DNA from: Firmicutes bacterium UBA6132
GTDB taxonomy: Bacteria > Bacillota_A > Clostridia > Tissierellales > Sedimentibacteraceae
Length of the DNA stretch: 5,482 nucleotides
Reading direction: 5' to 3'
NCBI GenBank assembly: GCA_002435835.1
Contig: DIVM01000257.1
Coordinates: forward strand, 1-5,482
The notes beneath the pieces were generated by a model, which saw only the letters and a program-made list of their open reading frames with translations, ran no database searches and was not told the DNA's origin. Position 1 is the first letter of the stretch; every line of letters begins with the position of its first letter. The position numbers and the translations under genes were made by a program. Of the stretch, positions 1 to 5,482 are shown in pieces.

Positions 1-226
1 TGGTCTTAACCGAAGACGCATGCATTCAGGTTGGTTTTTCAGTAATTAACGTACAATACCTGTTCCTGAAGTTACTTGATATCGATAATATCTTCTTGGT
101 GCATACTCCTGATTATAGAACATTGTAGTCATATTATTTAATTTATCCATTCTAAATAGATGCCATTGAATTTTCACGATATACGTGGGAGCTAAACACA
201 TACAAAAGGCGCAGAGGGGCTTTGGC
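1..226. other. Leader region upstream of the flippase, possibly with the tail of an earlier gene
   Basis: No gene can be named here. On the plus strand the frame beginning at base 3 is open from the window edge to a TAG at 126-128 (41 codons, ending in the residues HTPDYRTL); its composition is compatible with the C-terminal end of a protein starting outside the window, but I recognise no family. A second frame, beginning at base 2, is open only to a TAA at 47-49. The first ~40 bases look richer in G+C than the genes that follow. Bases 129-184 are very AT-rich and are where a promoter for the flippase would be expected; several TATA-like stretches occur (for example 132-147 and 179-184), but none stands out enough to call. 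Confidence 0.3.
214..219 (+). promoter_or_regulatory. Shine-Dalgarno sequence that sets the flippase start
   Basis: GAGGGG lies 7 bases before the TTG at 227-229 (9 bases if only GAGG pairs). The other in-frame candidate, a GTG at 185-187, is preceded by an AT-rich stretch with no purine-rich match to the 3' end of 16S rRNA. This site therefore favours TTG-227 as the true start. Confidence 0.55.
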
Positions 227-1462
227 TTGTATATAAATTTAAAAAATAATATAAATTTGATACTTAATGATTCTCTGTATAGAACATCATTTTATTTATT
301 TATTAGTAGATCTGTGGCAGCGGCTTGTGGTTTTTTATTCTGGATTGTTGCTGCAAGATATTATTCGATAAATGATGTGGGAATAGCCACATCTCTAATT
401 TCAGCCTTGTCATTAGTTGGTTTGATTTCTGATTTTGGCCTTAGTGTATCTCTTTTAAGGTTTCTTCCTGAGCAAAATAATAAAAATTTGCTAGGTACAT
501 ATATCATTTTCGGTATCACGTCCTCTTTTTCAGTTGCTCTCATTTACATATTACTTTCATCATATCTCAACACAAGTTTAAGCAATTTCATGAATCAGAA
601 GATAATAATAATATTTATATTCCTATCAATTATAAATGCATTTATATCATTGGGGGGCAATGCGCTAATAGCGATGAAAAGAGCAAGTTTATATTCTTAT
701 TTGATAATATTTTTAACCACTAGAATTATATTTTTGATTCCATTGACGTTTTTAAATTATACGGGCATATTTTTGTCATTTGGCTTTGCTTATATACTCG
801 GGACAATTTTTCTAACAATTGCAATTTGGAAAATTTTTCCATTTAAATTAAAAATAGATAAACATATATTTGAATATTCAATGAAATATTCTTTTTGGAT
901 ATATATATCAAATCTATTTTCTGTTTCGCCTACATTGATCATGCCAATTATGGTTCTTAACATTTCAGGAGAAGCTGAAGCTGCCAAATACTACATAGCC
1001 TTTGCTTTGGCTAGCTTGGTGATGATTATTCCAGATTCACTGAGCACCTCACTATTAGTTGAAGGTAGCCATGGAGAAAATTTAAGAACGAATACAGTTA
1101 AATCCATATTTATGGTATATATATTAATTATACCAATTACGCTATTTCTTTATACGTTTGGAGGTATCATACTAGATTTATTTAATACTGACTATGCAGG
1201 AGCATATCCCTTGTTGATAACATTAGCTTTTGCTAATCTTTTTATAGTAATATTTTCAGTATTTATTCCGATCCAAAACGTAAGGTTAAAAATGAAAAGT
1301 AATACAAAACTTAATTGCTTCAGATTTTTCCTTTTAATCTCTATGTCTTATATTTTTCTGCTAAAATTCGGAATAGTAGGAGTAGGATATGCATGGATAT
1401 TATCTTACCTCATTTTGGATATAATTATAATAATATACGTAAAAAGGCAAGGTTGGCTATAA
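227..1462 (+). CDS. Polysaccharide flippase, Wzx/PST type (MOP superfamily)
   Basis: Predicted membrane flippase that moves a lipid-linked oligosaccharide from the cytoplasmic to the outer face of the membrane. The 411-residue product from TTG-227 has about 12 hydrophobic helices, as expected for Wzx/PST proteins (usually 400-500 residues). The N-terminal part follows the family pattern: a short cytoplasmic leader with NDSLYR, a first helix ending in FWIVAARYY, then DVGIATSLISALSL and a charged RFLPE after helix 2. Helices 7-8 flank the loop NISGEAEAAKYYIAF. Start choice: a GTG at 185 is also in frame (425 residues), but TTG-227 has a Shine-Dalgarno sequence and puts the usual short leader before NDSLYR; no in-frame ATG occurs in the first 130 codons. 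The gene runs alone on the plus strand and ends 2 bases from the stop of the convergent pyruvyl transferase. Family call is secure; the glycan carried is unknown. Confidence 0.88.
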   Translation: MYINLKNNINLILNDSLYRTSFYLFISRSVAAACGFLFWIVAARYYSINDVGIATSLISALSLVGLISDFGLSVSLLRFLPEQNNKNLLGTYIIFGITSSFSVALIYILLSSYLNTSLSNFMNQKIIIIFIFLSIINAFISLGGNALIAMKRASLYSYLIIFLTTRIIFLIPLTFLNYTGIFLSFGFAYILGTIFLTIAIWKIFPFKLKIDKHIFEYSMKYSFWIYISNLFSVSPTLIMPIMVLNISGEAEAAKYYIAFALASLVMIIPDSLSTSLLVEGSHGENLRTNTVKSIFMVYILIIPITLFLYTFGGIILDLFNTDYAGAYPLLITLAFANLFIVIFSVFIPIQNVRLKMKSNTKLNCFRFFLLISMSYIFLLKFGIVGVGYAWILSYLILDIIIIIYVKRQGWL

Positions 1463-1464
1463 AG

Positions 1465-2577
1465 TTATAAAAAATTTTTTATTAATTTTAAATTATCTTT
1501 AAATAAATTTCGAAAAATAAATATTTTTTGTTTTATTATAGCAGTATTTGAATCTAATTCATTAATGAAAGTACCTACCCTATTATGCCCTAAATCACTA
1601 CAGATGCATTTAAGTTCTATATAATTCTCGGTTTGATCACCATATATTTCCTTGCAAAAGCTCCTTACCTTTGGATCATATGAGATTCCGAAAAAAGGAA
1701 CTCCTGCGCAAAAAGACAATATTAATGAATGTAGTCGCATTCCAATAGTAAAAGATGAATAAGACATAATAGAAATAAGTTCTTCAGGAGAATAAGTCCC
1801 ATTCAAAATAGCATAATTGTCAGGTATATCTAATCGCCTTGAAATAGCGTTTATAGCTTTTAAATCATCTTCGTAAAATGGAATAAATAATACGTCCAGG
1901 TTAGTTTCTTTGATCAAATTATTTAATAAATCAGCAAGACAATACTCCATTTCAGAATTATACCAGTTTCTTAGAGATATTACGAAAAATTTGCCTAAAT
2001 TTATTTTCCTAAATATTTCTAGAGATTTAACATCTACATTAGTAGCCTTCCGTAAATATGTAGCGGGATCTGGCCCGATATTGACATTTTTTAGGCCCAT
2101 TGAGGCTAGTAAGGCATACGATTCCTTATCCCTAACGCAAATCCTATTAACGCATTTAAAAAATAATGATGCCATATAACAGGAGATATTATGATTATAG
2201 GGTCCAACTCCAACAGAATATATTATAGTTGGCTTTAAAATTAATTTTCTTAGGAGGAGTTCTATTAATCCAAATGGCAAAGTATTCCAATAATCATGAT
2301 ATAACCCACCGCCACCTATTATTAGTAAATCTGATGATAATACATGTAACAGAGCTCGAGTCCGTAAATAGGGATTTGATAAATAATTAGTTAAACCGAA
2401 CGCATGGTAATGGCAGTTTACATTTAATCGTTTAGAAGTTTGATCCGGTTCTTTGGTTAATATCAAAATCTCAACATTACTAAAATTATCCCTAAATAAC
2501 TGTATAATACCATCTAAAATTGCTTCATCCCCTGTATTACCAAAACCGTAATACCCTAATATTACAATTTTTTTCAT
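1465..2577 (-). CDS. Polysaccharide pyruvyl transferase family protein (CsaB-like)
   Basis: Likely cytoplasmic enzyme that transfers the enolpyruvyl group of phosphoenolpyruvate to a sugar, forming a pyruvate ketal that adds a negative charge to a surface glycan. The 370-residue product fits the family length and shows its signature in order: GYYGFGNTGDEA (residues 8-19), IGGGGLYHD (87-95), SVGVGP (121-126), RDKES (149-153), SLRNW (201-205), GMRLHSLIL (279-287) and AGVPFFGISYDPKV (291-304). The R281-x-H283 pair matches the Arg/His pair that binds the phosphoenolpyruvate-like ligand in characterised members such as fission yeast Pvg1. There is no signal peptide or clear membrane helix. The ATG at 2577 follows the family 4 glycosyltransferase by 9 bases and is the last gene of the operon. 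Family is certain; the acceptor sugar is unknown, and some relatives act on non-sugar polymers or in colanic acid synthesis. Confidence 0.92.
   Translation of the reverse strand: MKKIVILGYYGFGNTGDEAILDGIIQLFRDNFSNVEILILTKEPDQTSKRLNVNCHYHAFGLTNYLSNPYLRTRALLHVLSSDLLIIGGGGLYHDYWNTLPFGLIELLLRKLILKPTIIYSVGVGPYNHNISCYMASLFFKCVNRICVRDKESYALLASMGLKNVNIGPDPATYLRKATNVDVKSLEIFRKINLGKFFVISLRNWYNSEMEYCLADLLNNLIKETNLDVLFIPFYEDDLKAINAISRRLDIPDNYAILNGTYSPEELISIMSYSSFTIGMRLHSLILSFCAGVPFFGISYDPKVRSFCKEIYGDQTENYIELKCICSDLGHNRVGTFINELDSNTAIIKQKIFIFRNLFKDNLKLIKNFL
1469..1480. terminator. Possible bidirectional oligo-T terminator, A6T6
   Basis: AAAAAATTTTTT gives a run of six T on both strands right where the flippase and the pyruvyl transferase converge. 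For the plus-strand transcript a further T6 (1524-1529) and T4 (1531-1534) follow. Archaeal RNA polymerase can terminate at oligo-T tracts without a hairpin, so this could serve both transcripts if the host is an archaeon. The tract lies inside the last codons of the pyruvyl transferase gene; there is no other room for a terminator, as only 2 bases separate the two stop codons. In DNA this AT-rich such a run can also arise by chance. Confidence 0.35.
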
Positions 2578-2584
2578 GCAAAAT

Positions 2585-2589
2585 ACCTA
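2585..2589 (-). promoter_or_regulatory. Shine-Dalgarno of the pyruvyl transferase, sharing bases with the upstream stop codon
   Basis: On the minus strand the sequence TAGGT contains both the TAG stop of the glycosyltransferase gene (2589-2587) and an AGGT Shine-Dalgarno core (2588-2585), 7 bases before the ATG of the pyruvyl transferase. A ribosome ending on the first gene is thus placed directly on the site for the second, which points to translational coupling. Confidence 0.5.
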
Positions 2590-3735
2590 ATAGCTGTTTT
2601 TTTCACTCAGATAAGTTAAAGTCTTTTTTAATTTTAATTCTTGAATTTCCCACGAATACTTATTTGTGAATAAGTTCTTGGCATTTTTTACCATATTAGC
2701 TCTTTTCCGAGGATTGATGCTCAAATCATTTATTTTATCAGCAATACATAAAGGATTACATGAATCTACAAAACATAATGAATCACTTTCAGGAGGGAAT
2801 GCTCGTCTATATTCAGGAATATTCGATACTAAAACCGGGATGCCATAGGCGATATATTCAAAGAGCTTATTTGGCAAGGTTTTAATATGATTGGGCGCAG
2901 GTTGAAAGGGAATTACCCCTAGATCAGATATATAATAATAAGGTGGAACTGAGTTAAAAGGGACTTCAGAGATAATCCTAATACGTTCAGTATCTGAAAT
3001 TAATCGAGTGACCTTTTTAAGTTGATCACTCGGACCTCCAACAATAAGTAATTTTACATTACCGTTTTTTATATAATTCATAGACAAAACTAATTTATCT
3101 AAACCTCTCTCCGGAGAGATCGCACCTATGTAGGAAACGATAAAATCATCTACATTGAATCCTAAATGCTTTCTAAATTTAATGAGATCTACTTGATTTT
3201 TTTCTTGAACTATATACATGCTATTATATATAACAATAGATTTATTATTGTCACCGAATTTTTCTTTTAGGCTATCAGTTGTAGCGATTTTATATATAGC
3301 ATCCTTCGCTAAATTTCGTTCTAACCAACTAATTAGAAATCTCTCATTACCTAATCCGTAATAGTCCTCATAAATATCGTAAATCCAAGGTATGCCAAGT
3401 CTCAACTTCAAATATATCGCGAGTGGCATGAGGAACGGGCTATTAATATAGATTAGATCAGGTCTAAGATCCAAAACTTTTAGATAAATATTTTGGAATG
3501 CTTTAAGTGATTGAAAGCCCCTTTTTAGAAAAGAGGAACTAGGATCCGATATAAAGCTAATAATTGGGTATGTTAAGTTATCCTTTTCTTTTGAATGGAA
3601 TAGAATCATATCACTTGATCGTTTAATCCAACTCAAATAATGAACTTCATTGTCTTGTTTCTTTAGCGCCGCCCTAATTTTATAATATGCTCTTATATCG
3701 AAAGGAGGATGTTGAGAAATCATGCATATCTTCAT
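2587..3735 (-). CDS. Family 4 glycosyltransferase (GT-B fold)
   Basis: Predicted cytoplasmic retaining glycosyltransferase adding a sugar from a nucleotide-sugar donor to a lipid-linked glycan. The 382-residue product has the two Rossmann-like halves of GT-B enzymes. The N-terminal acceptor half begins with MKICMISQHPP and includes RPDLIYINSP (91-100) and DIYEDYY (120-126). The C-terminal donor half starts at SYIGAISPERGLDKL (201-215), followed by KLLIVGG (228-234) and the donor-site segment LPNKLFEYIAYGIPVL (287-302). E293 is the second glutamate of the GT4 EX7E motif; the first position is K285, a change seen in GT4 branches with the LPNKLFEY form. No membrane helix is evident, so membrane contact would be peripheral. 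Its ATG overlaps the TGA of the preceding membrane-protein gene (ATGA), with GGAG (3749-3746) 10 bases upstream. Fold and family are secure; donor and acceptor cannot be told from sequence. Confidence 0.92.
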   Translation of the reverse strand: MKICMISQHPPFDIRAYYKIRAALKKQDNEVHYLSWIKRSSDMILFHSKEKDNLTYPIISFISDPSSSFLKRGFQSLKAFQNIYLKVLDLRPDLIYINSPFLMPLAIYLKLRLGIPWIYDIYEDYYGLGNERFLISWLERNLAKDAIYKIATTDSLKEKFGDNNKSIVIYNSMYIVQEKNQVDLIKFRKHLGFNVDDFIVSYIGAISPERGLDKLVLSMNYIKNGNVKLLIVGGPSDQLKKVTRLISDTERIRIISEVPFNSVPPYYYISDLGVIPFQPAPNHIKTLPNKLFEYIAYGIPVLVSNIPEYRRAFPPESDSLCFVDSCNPLCIADKINDLSINPRKRANMVKNAKNLFTNKYSWEIQELKLKKTLTYLSEKNSY

Positions 3736-4931
3736 TGATTATCTACTCCAAACAGTTTGATTTCATCCGAATTATAAATTAAATTTTGCCCATATATCTT
3801 GCTTTCGTTAAATAAAGTGTTTGTTTTCAAAATTTGACCAAAACTATCTTGGACATAATAAGGGTATTGATAAATTTCTTTTCTAATCAATAGCAATGAA
3901 TTTGGCAAATATGATTCACTATTATCTATCGAAAACGATTTGAAATTATCATAGTCTATACCAAATAGATGTGTATTGAAATAATCAGAATAAATTGTAG
4001 ATTTATTATCCAGGTGTCTTGATGCGAAATTAGCTCCAGATATTTCTGAATCCTTAAATGCTGTTGATGGAATGGTTGCTTCTGCGTTTGGGCTATCAAA
4101 ACTATTTACTGGGGAAAAGATAAAAACATATACTATGGACGATAATATTATAAAAGTTATTAATTTCTTATAATGAGAATAATTAATAAATTTTACGACT
4201 ATCAATTCCCATAAGTCAGGAATACTAATACACATAAATATAGCTAAAGGTATCAACCATCTATATGCTACTGCTGACCCAATTCCAATATTGGCTAAAA
4301 CTGAAATTGCCATTATAAAAGATATGCTTAAAATACCTATTGAACAAACAATCGTTTTTTCCGAAAATTTATTCGCGTTGGTAGATATTAAAACGCATAA
4401 AATAGATATAATTTCAATAGCATAAAACCATGAAGCGTTAATAATTTGAGTGTATATATCAATTCCCATTGGATTTAATAGATCATCTCTCACTACTAAA
4501 ATGGAGAATTCCGACTTTGGTGCCTTAAAAGCATCATATATAAAATAATCAAAAGTATTATTTATATAAATCCAATATGCAATATTAAAAATCCAAAAAA
4601 AGATAAATATATATGCATATTTTCTTCTTTTTATCAGATTGAACTTTTCTGCTATATAGGTACCAGCTATTATAGAAAATAGTGATATACCAAAAAATGT
4701 TGCTCCTGCTATGTTTGTGACGACAATTTCGACAGATAGCACAATTAGTAAAATGCTTATCTTCATAGATATTTCGTCTCTCATAATTAAATATATTGAA
4801 ATAAGGAAATAAATAGCACAAAGTACTACGGGAGTTAAGACCCAACCAAAAAGAATATTGATAGGTGTAAAAGTAAAAATCAATAGAGCAATATGTCCGC
4901 CACCAATTTTATTGGTATTATTTGAAAGCAT
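3732..4931 (-). CDS. C-terminal main part of a GT-C-like multi-pass membrane protein
   Basis: This is the longest ATG-initiated stretch (399 residues) of a larger gene whose frame continues upstream. It has about nine hydrophobic helices (roughly residues 13-28, 29-50, 57-72, 73-94, 104-123, 165-183, 195-213, 225-245 and 257-273), with AYRW (222-225) leading into the eighth. After the last helix comes a soluble, probably outside domain (about 274-399) with SEISGANFASRHL, STIYSDY and a C-terminal YNSDEIKLF. This layout is typical of large, mostly archaeal membrane proteins found in glycan loci and thought to be GT-C-type glycosyltransferases using lipid-linked sugars; the activity is inference. 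The ATG at 4931 is unlikely to be the real start: no Shine-Dalgarno precedes it and it lies in the middle of a hydrophobic stretch (upstream residues read FLISGLFIY). The gene is the first of the three-gene operon visible here and overlaps the next by 4 bases. It may be non-functional because of an upstream in-frame stop. Confidence 0.72.
   Translation of the reverse strand: MLSNNTNKIGGGHIALLIFTFTPINILFGWVLTPVVLCAIYFLISIYLIMRDEISMKISILLIVLSVEIVVTNIAGATFFGISLFSIIAGTYIAEKFNLIKRRKYAYIFIFFWIFNIAYWIYINNTFDYFIYDAFKAPKSEFSILVVRDDLLNPMGIDIYTQIINASWFYAIEIISILCVLISTNANKFSEKTIVCSIGILSISFIMAISVLANIGIGSAVAYRWLIPLAIFMCISIPDLWELIVVKFINYSHYKKLITFIILSSIVYVFIFSPVNSFDSPNAEATIPSTAFKDSEISGANFASRHLDNKSTIYSDYFNTHLFGIDYDNFKSFSIDNSESYLPNSLLLIRKEIYQYPYYVQDSFGQILKTNTLFNESKIYGQNLIYNSDEIKLFGVDNQ
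3746..3749 (-). promoter_or_regulatory. Shine-Dalgarno (GGAG) of the glycosyltransferase gene
   Basis: Minus-strand GGAG sits 10 bases before the ATG at 3735-3733, inside the last codons of the upstream membrane-protein gene, whose TGA overlaps that ATG by 4 bases. This supports the start and a translationally coupled pair. Confidence 0.5.
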
Positions 4932-5119
4932 ATATATAAAAAGACCAGAAATTAAAAATGGAATGCCGATATATAGTAGAGCATTAATGTGGGCGGAATT
5001 TGAAGTGATAAGATTTCCAGAGGCAATAAGTATATGGTACAGTGGATAATCGCTATAAACGAGACCATAAGGAATAGTTCCATTTTTTAATATTGAATCT
5101 ATAAAACTGGTGTGAAACC

Positions 5120-5146
5120 ATGCATCAGAGTTTGTCTCTGATGCAT
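5120..5146. repeat. Perfect 11-bp inverted repeat with 5-base loop
   Basis: ATGCATCAGAG (5120-5130), loop TTTGT, then CTCTGATGCAT (5136-5146) form a perfect stem; the next pair outward (C5119/A5147) does not match. It lies within the membrane-protein gene, over the codons for the loop ending in SDAWF. No T-run follows on either strand, so it is not a standard terminator. Confidence 0.8.
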
Positions 5147-5340
5147 ATAATGGCTGAATAGAAAATCTAAGAATTGCACCTAGAATTAACGTCTGGAGTA
5201 TTAAGAATACATTATGATTGGGATCCTTAGGTATAAAAATAATTTGTGATAATAAAAAGATGACGCCTATAAATATTAAGATGAAAAATTATCCCGGCCT
5301 CCTGTAAATAACTCGATCAAGGAGCATTAACAGCGCAGAT

Positions 5341-5360
5341 ATTATCGAAAATACGATAAT
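5341..5360. repeat. Perfect 7-bp inverted repeat with 6-base loop
   Basis: ATTATCG (5341-5347), a 6-base A-rich loop, and CGATAAT (5354-5360) could pair. It lies in the N-terminal part of the broken membrane-protein gene, about 200 bases from the stronger 11-bp hairpin. A stem of this size may be chance in AT-rich DNA. Confidence 0.45.
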
Positions 5361-5482
5361 CGGAGAAGCATAATACGTTATTGAATAAAATTTATGAACC
5401 TTTTTATTATACAAAAAATTAGCATTATATTTTGATAATATGTGATCTAAATTACATGTTGATGGACTCCTTAAAAATAAAA

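Larger units (their letters stand above)
4932..5482 (-). pseudogene. N-terminal part of the same membrane-protein gene, interrupted by an in-frame TAA
   Basis: In the frame of the downstream part, this region is open from the window edge to 4932 except for one TAA at 5291-5289. Before the stop (63 codons) it reads as a polar segment followed by a hydrophobic helix ending in SALLMLLDRVIYRRPG; directly after it come another helix (FFILIFIGVIFLL), a third (VFLILQTLILGAILRF) and then a loop with NSDAWFHTSFIDSIL and VYSDYPLYHILIA. In GT-C enzymes the first outside loop carries the catalytic or metal-binding acidic residue, so the Asp of SDAWFH is the obvious candidate. No ATG, GTG or TTG occurs in frame between the stop and 4931. 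Both sides look like one protein, so I read this as a single gene with a nonsense change or a base error; the true start lies beyond the right edge. Alternatives are a deletion at that point, or two separate genes, which the lack of a start codon argues against. Confidence 0.6.

Noticed and set aside
46..150. Minus-strand 34-codon ORF with many Tyr and Arg residues, starting at ATG 150-148
   Set aside because: No Shine-Dalgarno before the ATG, no recognisable family, and its tyrosines come from ATA repeats in AT-rich DNA. It also overlaps the open plus-strand frame; only one of them, if any, can be real.
361..987. Minus-strand open frames of 60-65 codons across the flippase gene
   Set aside because: They lie wholly inside a well-supported gene on the other strand and show no family features; they are by-products of its codon use.
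3106..3119. 14-bp palindrome TCTCTCCGGAGAGA inside the glycosyltransferase gene
   Set aside because: It encodes the conserved SPERG residues of the GT4 donor half, and a 14-bp palindrome is expected about once in a few windows of this size by chance.
4929..4931. ATG at 4931 as the genuine start of the membrane protein
   Set aside because: It lacks a Shine-Dalgarno, and 119 open in-frame codons with clear membrane-protein character (including SDAWFH) lie directly upstream.
4585..5049. An 86-codon minus frame (4585-4845) and a 63-codon plus frame (4858-5049) over the membrane-protein gene
   Set aside because: Both are out of frame with, or opposite to, the supported membrane-protein frame and have no recognisable motifs.
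5289..5291. Recoding of the in-frame stop as pyrrolysine or selenocysteine
   Set aside because: The codon is TAA, whereas pyrrolysine uses TAG and selenocysteine uses TGA.

Overview
The window is AT-rich throughout (clearly below 40% G+C by eye) and holds part of a cell-surface polysaccharide locus. My best guess for the host is an archaeon, probably methanogen-like. The reasons are the layout of the large membrane protein (a GT-C-like multi-pass core with an outside C-terminal domain ending in a 'NLIYNSDEIKLF'-type tail), an AGG-AGG arginine pair, and oligo-T tracts rather than hairpin terminators at the gene ends. This is inference; a low-G+C bacterium is not excluded.

Layout. Positions 1-226 are a short leader with no gene I can name; one plus-strand frame is open from the window edge to a TAG at 126-128 and could be the tail of an upstream gene. 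At 227-1462 on the plus strand is a 12-helix flippase of the Wzx/PST type, best started at a TTG with a Shine-Dalgarno sequence. The rest lies on the minus strand and is read from the right: a large multi-pass membrane protein (from beyond the right edge to 3732), a family 4 glycosyltransferase (3735-2587) and a polysaccharide pyruvyl transferase (2577-1465). These three form a tight operon: an ATGA overlap joins the first two, and a Shine-Dalgarno that shares bases with the stop codon joins the last two. The operon meets the flippase tail to tail, with only 2 bases between the two stop codons and a shared A6T6 tract just inside the pyruvyl transferase gene.

How it may work together (inference). 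The family 4 enzyme adds a sugar to a lipid-linked glycan on the cytoplasmic side, the pyruvyl transferase places a ketal-linked pyruvate from phosphoenolpyruvate on a sugar, the flippase turns the lipid-linked unit to the outside, and the membrane protein may add a sugar or transfer the glycan there.

The most unusual point is the membrane-protein gene. Its reading frame is open from the right edge of the window to 3732 except for one in-frame TAA at 5289-5291. No ATG, GTG or TTG lies between that stop and the ATG at 4931, which itself lacks a ribosome binding site and would drop the conserved first outside loop. The gene therefore looks broken by a nonsense change, or the base call there is wrong. 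The same stretch carries a perfect 11-bp hairpin. I see no insertion sequence, CRISPR array, RNA gene or clear sign of a previously undescribed system.
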